DNA from: Symbiodinium natans
Taxonomy: Eukaryota; Sar; Dinophyceae; Suessiales; Symbiodiniaceae
Direction of reading: 5' to 3'
Assembly (NCBI GenBank): GCA_905221605.1
Contig: CAJNDS010001546.1
Location: 194,001 to 258,000 of the forward strand
DNA length: 64,000 bases
Of the stretch, positions 59,901 to 64,000 are shown piece by piece. Made by a program: the position numbers and the translations under genes. The notes beneath the pieces are model-generated. The model did no database searches. It was not told the DNA's origin and was given only the letters and a program-made list of their open reading frames with translations. The first letter of the stretch is position 1; the number at the start of each line of letters is the position of its first letter.

Positions 59901-62900
59901 ATTGGTCGTCAGTGGTGAACTGGCACGGCCACAGACATGTCGTGAATGAGCAGTGTGAAGTGCTCTGGAGGTCTAATGGTAAAGAGGTTGCCTTAGACCC
60001 CTCCTTCGGCAAGCTGATAGCCCTTGTGGGTAGGGTTACTCAGGTCATTGGCTGGCGGGCAACCGGAGAAGCAGCTTCGGATCCCCGCAGGTCTACCCTG
60101 CAGGCGTCAAGGGTCCTTGCTCAATTCTCTTCGTCCAACGAGGGCGTAGAAGGGCATTGGACCGCGGGCGCTATCAGTCGCGGGAAGAATGCCAATGAGT
60201 GCAAGCTGAAGGGTAGAGTTTTGGCGTTTATGGGTGAAGAGCACAAGGGCCCTGCAGTGGTTCTAGAGCTCGTTAGCCATAGCCCCATCCTGTGCATTTG
60301 GGACCATTCCTCAACCAAGGTCAAGGTCGAGTTTAAGGGCGGTGTTCCGTCTTTGAGCCTGATCGCGGAGGAGGACGAAAATCGTCGTGAGCAGCTTGCG
60401 GTCGAGGCAAGGGACGCGGCGAACATTTCGGAGTTCCGAGTCACGGGATCCCTTCGTACGGCGTGGTACGAGGGTCAGCGGCGCGATCCCTCATTGGCGG
60501 GCTCGATTCGCAAGCCAGAGCCGCCAATGGAGATATCCGGAGACGGGTTGCTTGAGCGCGAGGTGACCCTCAGGACGGGTCAAACCGTCGTTGTCCCAGT
60601 GGTTCCCAACGGGGCTGCGGGCGCGAATGGGGTGACCTGGCGCCGCGCTTGCTACAATTCAGTCCACTGTGGAGTCCTTGGGGCCCATAGGTCTGCTGAG
60701 GTTACCGTCAAGCTGCTAGAGAGGGCAGTCTGGTGGCCCGACTTAGAGAAAGATGTGCGGACCTGGGTCGCCAAATGTCTCGCTTGCATTAAAGGCCGCT
60801 CTCGACCGACGAAGGTTGAAGCTCGTGCGGTCAAATGTGGCGCCGAGACATGCTGGCAGGAAGTCAGCGTGGACTGTGAAGGTCCGAACCGAGAGGACAG
60901 GGAGGGGCATAGGTACTCGCTTACGTACTTCGATTGCCTCAGTCATGCTGTCCTCCTCGAGCCGATGAGGTCTCTGACTCATGCTGAAGTCAGGAGGGCG
61001 TTCGTGCGCTGTGTGCTTCGCAGCAGGACGATCCCGAGCCTCATCAGGTCGGATAGAGGGCCAGAGTTCAAGAATGCGCTCATGGCAGAACTCAGCGCTA
61101 TGCTTGGGACCGAGTGGCGGTTCAGCGCGCCCTTGAGGCCTTGTGAGTTGGGCGCAAACGAGCGAGTCCACCAAGAAGTTCAAAAGGTGCTGGGGGCGGT
61201 CGTCAGGCAAGTCGGCGCCTCCCTTTCCGAAGCTTGGTCGGATTGGCTCGTGGTGGCGGAGTACGTCATAGATAACACTCCGGGACCCCACGGGTATACC
61301 CCGAGGGACCTAGAGCGGAGCTGGTCGCTCGCTCTACCACTTGAAAAGGACGTCCTGCGAGACGCCTTGCAGTTCGAACCCATCTCTGATTGGGCTCGGG
61401 GCCAGTTTAAGCAGTTCTCGGAACTAGCTGCTGCGGTCCGAGAGCACTGGACGCGGTCTTCAGAAGCGCGGGCGAAACTTGCAAATCGCCATAGGCGCAC
61501 TGTGGACCTTAAGCCAGGAGACCGAGTGGTCTGGAACGCTCCGAGGGCCCGTTCAGAGGGGGCGGGGCGTGTGCCTTGGAAACCGGGTCTGACCGGCCCC
61601 TGGCGCGTGTTGGAAGTCAAGGGCCACAGGCTCACCTTGGAGCCCGTGTCGATGGAGTCGGGGGGTACTTCTTCCGCCCGGCGCGGCCCGATGGAGGCGC
61701 ACGCGGAAGACTGCATTCTTGTTCCTGCGGATGCAGATGGCGCGGAATCCCGCGAGCCGGTCGTCTTTGAGGACGATGGAACCGGCGGGGACGGCTCGTC
61801 TCGCCCCAGCTTAGGGCAACAGGTTCAAGGCGACGCCAAGCAAGTGGAGTTCACGCTGACCAGGCGCGGGAGGGACTTCGTCCTCCGCCTTGGCGACCGC
61901 ATTGCCTATCGGGGTGTAGGTGGAGGCCCTAAGGTGTGCAGGTTAGGACGGGTTACGCAGGTAGATGCTGCCCGTGCGCAGGTCGGTGTGCACCGCTATC
62001 TCCCCGATGCCAGCGGGGTGCGCGTCAGATGGCAGCTTGCATACATCGCCGAGGACGGTGCGCTCACGCTTTCAGAGGGGACTCGTCCGGCCCACGAAGC
62101 GGTTACCGTCAGGGAGATCATTTCCAAGGTCGACCTGAACCGCGACGGCGTGCTTGCTGCAGCCTCGGCCAGGAAGTTGGACAAGGGAGCGTACTCGTTG
62201 CAGGACAGGACGCTCGAGAGAGCGTCTCGCGCCAGAACGGGTGTGCTCTCGATCCGAGAGGCCCTCGCGGACCTCTTGGTCGCGGAACCCCGCGTGTTGC
62301 AGCCTAGGGCTTCCCCAGAGTCGGGTGCTGTCGAGAGTTGGTTCCGGCAGTATTTCCTTGGAGGGGTTGCCGATGTCTTAGAGGTTGCTTGGGGTGACGC
62401 GGTCGTTTCCGACGCGGCTAGGAGGCACGGGTACAGGGTTGTTCCAGCTTTTGTGCAAGGCAAGCAGGCCTACGGGATCACCTGGAACCTGGCCGCAGAA
62501 GGGCACTTAGAGGCAATTAGCGGCGCTGTTTTGCGCGCAGAGCCGAAGGTGCTCGTGATTGGGCTTGAGGGCAAGAATGTGCCCCGAGCTTTCCTTCAGC
62601 TAGTCGTCCGGTGTGCGCAGGAACGCACGCGCGCGGGCGCCCACGTCGCGCTGCATTTGCAGGCACAAAAAGGCGAGTGGGAACCCTGGCGGCTAGAGGA
62701 GTGGGGCGCCTTGTTTGGGACGCTCGCAGAGCCACGCTGGCCTTGGGCTTTCGTGCGGGCTGACATATGCCAGTTCGCGCGGGCCAGTGGCCGCGACAAC
62801 CTCGTTGAGAGCGGGGCCCTGTGGCTCGCCGATTTCAGCTTAGAATCGGTAGGTTTGAGGTGTAGTAGGCCGGATGCGTTAGGCGCAGTGCAGCACAAGC

Positions 62901-63004
62901 ACGTTGGGCGCGCGCAAGCCGACTACAACCTCATAGGTTGCCCCTGCATCACTCCAGGACCTTGGTCTGAGGGGCGCAGAAGAGCTGTGCACCGCTGCAG
63001 TTGA
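53930..63004 (+). CDS. Gag-pol polyprotein: CCCH gag, protease-like, RNase H, integrase, MTase-like
   Basis: The frame is open from 53858; 53930 is a GTG, so this start is nominal. Residues are counted from it. Gag covers about 1-650, with two CCCH zinc fingers (C-x8-C-x5-C-x3-H) at 555-574 and 628-647 separated by a Lys/Ala/Gly-rich basic linker. A retropepsin-like segment has D753 in LDGCAGANHV and a later LILGGRAL. It lacks the usual D-T/S-G. A Cys-rich patch (about 1020-1070) precedes a hydrophobic helix at 1080-1098. RT-thumb/connection (KLLGHNIGRDG, about 1309) and RNase H follow, with D1425 (DASGIAVGG), E1468 and D1493 (TDHANL). A C-x-C...C-x2-C knuckle lies at about 1835-1850. Integrase has H2246, H2253, C2283, C2286 and D2315, D2375, E2411 (exact D-35-E), then a GPWRV-type C-terminal domain. 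A methyltransferase-like domain runs from about 2815 (VLEVAWGDA) to 2985. No RT palm is present in this frame. Confidence 0.88.
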   Translation: MDVSAAARELAMVPTGADVPATAPGSRPAGPSGPPSTAGSVPGTAEGLQAELRAIFRPDQEPVADYLTRVSRIVLALKAHGVTVSSRDLDALSTKATLLADEFSKIGGDWHPTKMVRRLRTRFSVAALRGGEDPEDAEEIQREIQCIGELILALGGKESSSQEKVWSSPSDVPVEAVGPRSPGLPQPATASGLGVGLDRGGLHTAEVAGGPSAARVLGATDGDSPLRAKLAALEMEIEALKRGSDGGGSQTGSQHPAGDLAAALAAQTEALKEALAQRGGQSSITTVKTDLTWPTLTDDKSDARDVVLFYEEFEDVCALANNCRGMSAREKLLALRGRCRGSRMKTYTNAYRAAWKSGEVLSDPQAVYDRIKNKHLMFGESREEREVRVDGEHASLAKGKLTGHQFEPLFEASIADLEAVGLGKTPRELYLSYLRKMPPYLQKEIRNDKRLWPGDPKDGGLRGPQTWEESHKVVLEYEQREAAHRAVSHSVYTATGSQSADPAVALAEAQKEIKSLKAAAKAAAKGAAAAAKAGADQTYAATSKGAGKGADKKICFHFRDHGNCPKGDACPYSHDKELRRKALAAKKGDQTFATAKGKGKGKGGGKAKANAKPKAAAKGAAKPPGTVCPFFSKNGSCKKGASCDMVHNLTTSGGTPALPANWAPPSGASMSNPFAAFSVQIGSSGVQAGVLGAAGHAAVQQHALPLSKGGRDKFATLDDLPKDWWNLADNEPGGYQYRTVVQVLDRKVECMLDGCAGANHVTEELVVGMMNRAAELGIGTEDPGFPVVRLEKWVHPEYVHGIASGAPVPLKGAAVLRVTLLEGKTADDCRPNTEIFVRCKIAARGTSDWHGLILGGRALDCAGRMGLGFRPGPDFHVLDTLGIRMPRCEDHSRTRKDRAYAFEARLSSLDDASCIEPGGGSRELLRYDGEEPLELSPGDGVLVPVVRESGVSAEGSLSEVVLPVECGVEAVPGLWPTGEGKGFVLLAAQECDHSLQPGEVVAEVRSGLVSTAACGCGAIETVFESEPSPQACADCGVAVASVDHDPCFACGSASRAAARSFQGCSSCARSFGRLRTGARIGVLSVLAAVTVLASVWGGSGPVGRPVEEPGVLTCLDHLPSVDSWWEAPGGYASVWGRRPAQKDLGTVAVEKAPYETCLLQRAGEAWRLWDTRDLRVAESVACSDEVPVTERLAVFRTRKGPRWAGWREGSATAERGASDAVRPADAVDTARCPSYHIVESWDIDKMIEEPPTDYYYEQLAADMRARHPKACPHLLDHLVSLEGFLDKSILFGFSFGISKAEVCVSKGKLLGHNIGRDGSSPDEERCQAVIDFPPLWEKLHIQQFLGCANWLRGYLPVEYGHAAKILGQWQKPGAVFPEGGLGSAATEGCKAFKAIKRMMQNRINLATFDEASAADGSCPLEQIADASGIAVGGSVVQMTRDLSQLKVLMTHSKSLTPAQQNWPPLIQEAFAQLEVKRATRRMFGSIRTLCWTDHANLTRAQTSDIGMDPKLVRWVAEILMDGSEIRSLSGRSATLGDSFSRNPKDRDALLAARTKDLEGLSGQLRGFDLDQYLGEGTEGDGPVPWAVGNDAVPEPAGRVQAAAVPMCVVAALPVRVMVVFDYARWKEQDAELTEIRRVFQASLPGVSVAVRGCWGPFEDTDGLASHFDCGAGRLAGTKKIKRIRVDLLTSCAKVLREASGFRPQFLVGLGQGGLVTAVLRWPLVVELTLQARNLQRKEARAVGEAWAGIKAIWAVRPRLWRTQQGHLEVAEACPELKKDFPEPPLRGFGIVGKQALGAEVLRSLRLDAVRSIDDASIRGMLDEPSRPLWDHEGLCICGKRTYLFSRCPACIEKEAVDISVEIAEREEPEPPLEGDLEAHEVGLEVNSVLATLDRTGGLVRVRSSTIQQWAVGFRTTPKDAPVPTAYGMLSGKIWKKSHSMKLSLGSQHKDLSKWGDVKPYWTTWVVREDGAVVAGHNCSPLNVVQGDIVVHWSSVVNWHGHRHVVNEQCEVLWRSNGKEVALDPSFGKLIALVGRVTQVIGWRATGEAASDPRRSTLQASRVLAQFSSSNEGVEGHWTAGAISRGKNANECKLKGRVLAFMGEEHKGPAVVLELVSHSPILCIWDHSSTKVKVEFKGGVPSLSLIAEEDENRREQLAVEARDAANISEFRVTGSLRTAWYEGQRRDPSLAGSIRKPEPPMEISGDGLLEREVTLRTGQTVVVPVVPNGAAGANGVTWRRACYNSVHCGVLGAHRSAEVTVKLLERAVWWPDLEKDVRTWVAKCLACIKGRSRPTKVEARAVKCGAETCWQEVSVDCEGPNREDREGHRYSLTYFDCLSHAVLLEPMRSLTHAEVRRAFVRCVLRSRTIPSLIRSDRGPEFKNALMAELSAMLGTEWRFSAPLRPCELGANERVHQEVQKVLGAVVRQVGASLSEAWSDWLVVAEYVIDNTPGPHGYTPRDLERSWSLALPLEKDVLRDALQFEPISDWARGQFKQFSELAAAVREHWTRSSEARAKLANRHRRTVDLKPGDRVVWNAPRARSEGAGRVPWKPGLTGPWRVLEVKGHRLTLEPVSMESGGTSSARRGPMEAHAEDCILVPADADGAESREPVVFEDDGTGGDGSSRPSLGQQVQGDAKQVEFTLTRRGRDFVLRLGDRIAYRGVGGGPKVCRLGRVTQVDAARAQVGVHRYLPDASGVRVRWQLAYIAEDGALTLSEGTRPAHEAVTVREIISKVDLNRDGVLAAASARKLDKGAYSLQDRTLERASRARTGVLSIREALADLLVAEPRVLQPRASPESGAVESWFRQYFLGGVADVLEVAWGDAVVSDAARRHGYRVVPAFVQGKQAYGITWNLAAEGHLEAISGAVLRAEPKVLVIGLEGKNVPRAFLQLVVRCAQERTRAGAHVALHLQAQKGEWEPWRLEEWGALFGTLAEPRWPWAFVRADICQFARASGRDNLVESGALWLADFSLESVGLRCSRPDALGAVQHKHVGRAQADYNLIGCPCITPGPWSEGRRRAVHRCS

Positions 63005-64000
63005 AAGCTTTCCAGCCACTGCGGGTGCGGATAGCGCCGCGGCTGCACCACAGCCCTCTCCAGTCATTCCCCTCCCGGACGTGCGCTCGGGCGAGGACCT
63101 CACGCCAGCAGAGCGTGCGGAGCTGGATAAGGAGGTGGATAAGTACGCCGCTGAGAAGGAAGCGTTTTGGCGAACCAAGGCGGACGCCAAGGACTGGGAT
63201 TCCGTCCGGGCTGACCTTGAGGTCTATGCTCTTGCGGGCGAGAAGGTCGCGGAGGATCCTAGGCGCACCGAGGCCTATAGAGACCTCGTATGGTCGGGTT
63301 TGAAGATCGAGCCTGGACCAACCAGACCAGGGCTGACCGATGCTGACATCGCAGCCGTCAGGGAGGTCATACGGCGAAAGGCCGCTGGGTTCTGGGTGGA
63401 GGACACCACCAGGACCACGGTCAGGAAGTTCGCCCATGACTGCATCCCCACCGGGCCGCCGGTCTCGTCCCAGCCTCACAGTCTGAGGGGCGAGTCCGCG
63501 CAATGGGTCGACGACAAGCTTGAAGAAGAATGCAAGCGGGGTCAGTTGATCCGCGGCAGCTCGGCTTGGGGATCTGCGCCGTTTCCGACCAAGGAAATGC
63601 CCAGCTACAAGCGGCATAGGAAGCGACGCTTGGTGGTTGACTACCGCCGTGTGAATGCCCGAATTAAGCGCTCCACGTACTATTGTCGGCGGGGTAGCGA
63701 TGTGCTCGCCGCCGCAGTAGGTTCGGTTTGGTATACCTTCGTGGATGCGGTTAGTGGGTTTAATCAAATTAGGAACACCAAGCGTGCTCGCGAGGTGTTG
63801 GCCATTGTGGCAAGATCAGGGAAATATCTCCCTGTCGGCCTCACCTTTGGCCCGATTAACGGCCCAGATGATTTCAACTTTGTGGTTGATAGGGCCTATG
63901 CCCCCGGCAGAGGTAGGCGCCTTAAGTATACTAAGGAGTGGATAGCCTACGTGGATGATCTTACTGTTAGGACGGGTAGGGTCATTGATGGGCAGTTTTT
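62937..64000 (+). CDS. Reverse transcriptase fingers/palm frame, partial at window end
   Basis: This frame (open from 62937; no ATG expected) continues the polyprotein after the stop at 63002-63004. Translation across the overlap gives AEELCTAAVESF, which joins naturally to the previous frame by a +1 shift near 62975-62985. RT motifs: LVVDYRRVNARIK (fingers), motif A at 63744 in FVDAVSGFNQI, PVGLTFGPINGPDDFNF (motif B region) and YVDD at 63948-63959 (motif C). These match Ty3/gypsy-type RTs. The sequence stops 40 bases after YVDD, so whether a thumb and RNase H follow is unknown. Both metal-binding Asp positions are intact. Confidence 0.85.

Larger units (their letters stand above)
53221..64000 (+). 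mobile_element. Large retroelement with noncanonical pol order, truncated by window end
   Basis: Components on the plus strand: a 5' region from about 53.2 kb, a leader ORF (53619-53888), the gag-pol frame (open from 53858, ending 63004) and the RT frame (open from 62937 to the window end). The gypsy-like character comes from the RNase H and integrase motifs. No LTR can be shown because the 3' end is outside the window, and I find no obvious TG...CA boundary or tRNA primer site upstream. The whole coding part keeps open frames and catalytic residues over more than 10 kb, which suggests a young copy. The left boundary given here is the spliced-leader-like sequence and is a guess. Confidence 0.8.

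Overview
The window looks like nuclear DNA of a dinoflagellate, possibly a Symbiodiniaceae-type genome; this is inferred from sequence, with no taxonomic marker gene present. Evidence: very sparse short exons separated by long simple-repeat-rich introns; introns that repeatedly use GC (and at least once GA) instead of GT at the donor side; every host gene I can reconstruct lies on the minus strand; degenerate TTTAGGG telomere-type tracts; a 13-base match to the 3' end of the dinoflagellate spliced leader; and a giant GC-rich retroelement polyprotein with two CCCH zinc fingers.

Layout. Bases 1-31,000 are mostly intergenic or intronic DNA with microsatellites. A few candidate minus-strand exons occur at about 3.2-4.2, 13.0, 15.8-16.2, 18.7, 26.0 and 28.4 kb, plus an unspliced charged ORF at 5.8-6.6 kb. 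Bases 31,033-40,417 (minus) carry a short-chain dehydrogenase/reductase (SDR) gene, resolved into at least 12 small exons that join in phase. Bases 42,060-43,765 are a 1.7 kb purine tract. Bases about 44,066-51,777 (minus) carry a secreted PA14-domain protein gene. One of its introns, splitting the PA14 core, holds a 2.8 kb satellite array headed by a 35-bp perfect inverted repeat. Bases 52,440-53,115 are a block of trinucleotide and hexanucleotide repeats.

From about 53.2 kb to the window end, on the plus strand, lies a retroelement of more than 10 kb. Its reading frames are a 5' leader ORF (53,619-53,888), a 3,000-codon gag-pol frame ending at 63,004, and a third frame with the reverse transcriptase fingers/palm (YVDD box at 63,948) that runs off the window. 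The domain order is unusual: gag (CCCH x2), aspartic-protease-like, Cys-rich/TM segment, RT-thumb plus RNase H, integrase, methyltransferase-like, then RT fingers/palm. In Ty3/gypsy elements RT palm, thumb and RNase H are contiguous and precede integrase; in Ty1/copia they all follow it. Two one-base frame changes connect the three frames.

The exon models rest on reading the minus strand by eye, requiring an AG acceptor, a GT/GC/GA donor, phase continuity and family-like protein sequence. No transcript evidence or database search was available. I recognise no tRNA, rRNA, CRISPR or bacterial-type feature.
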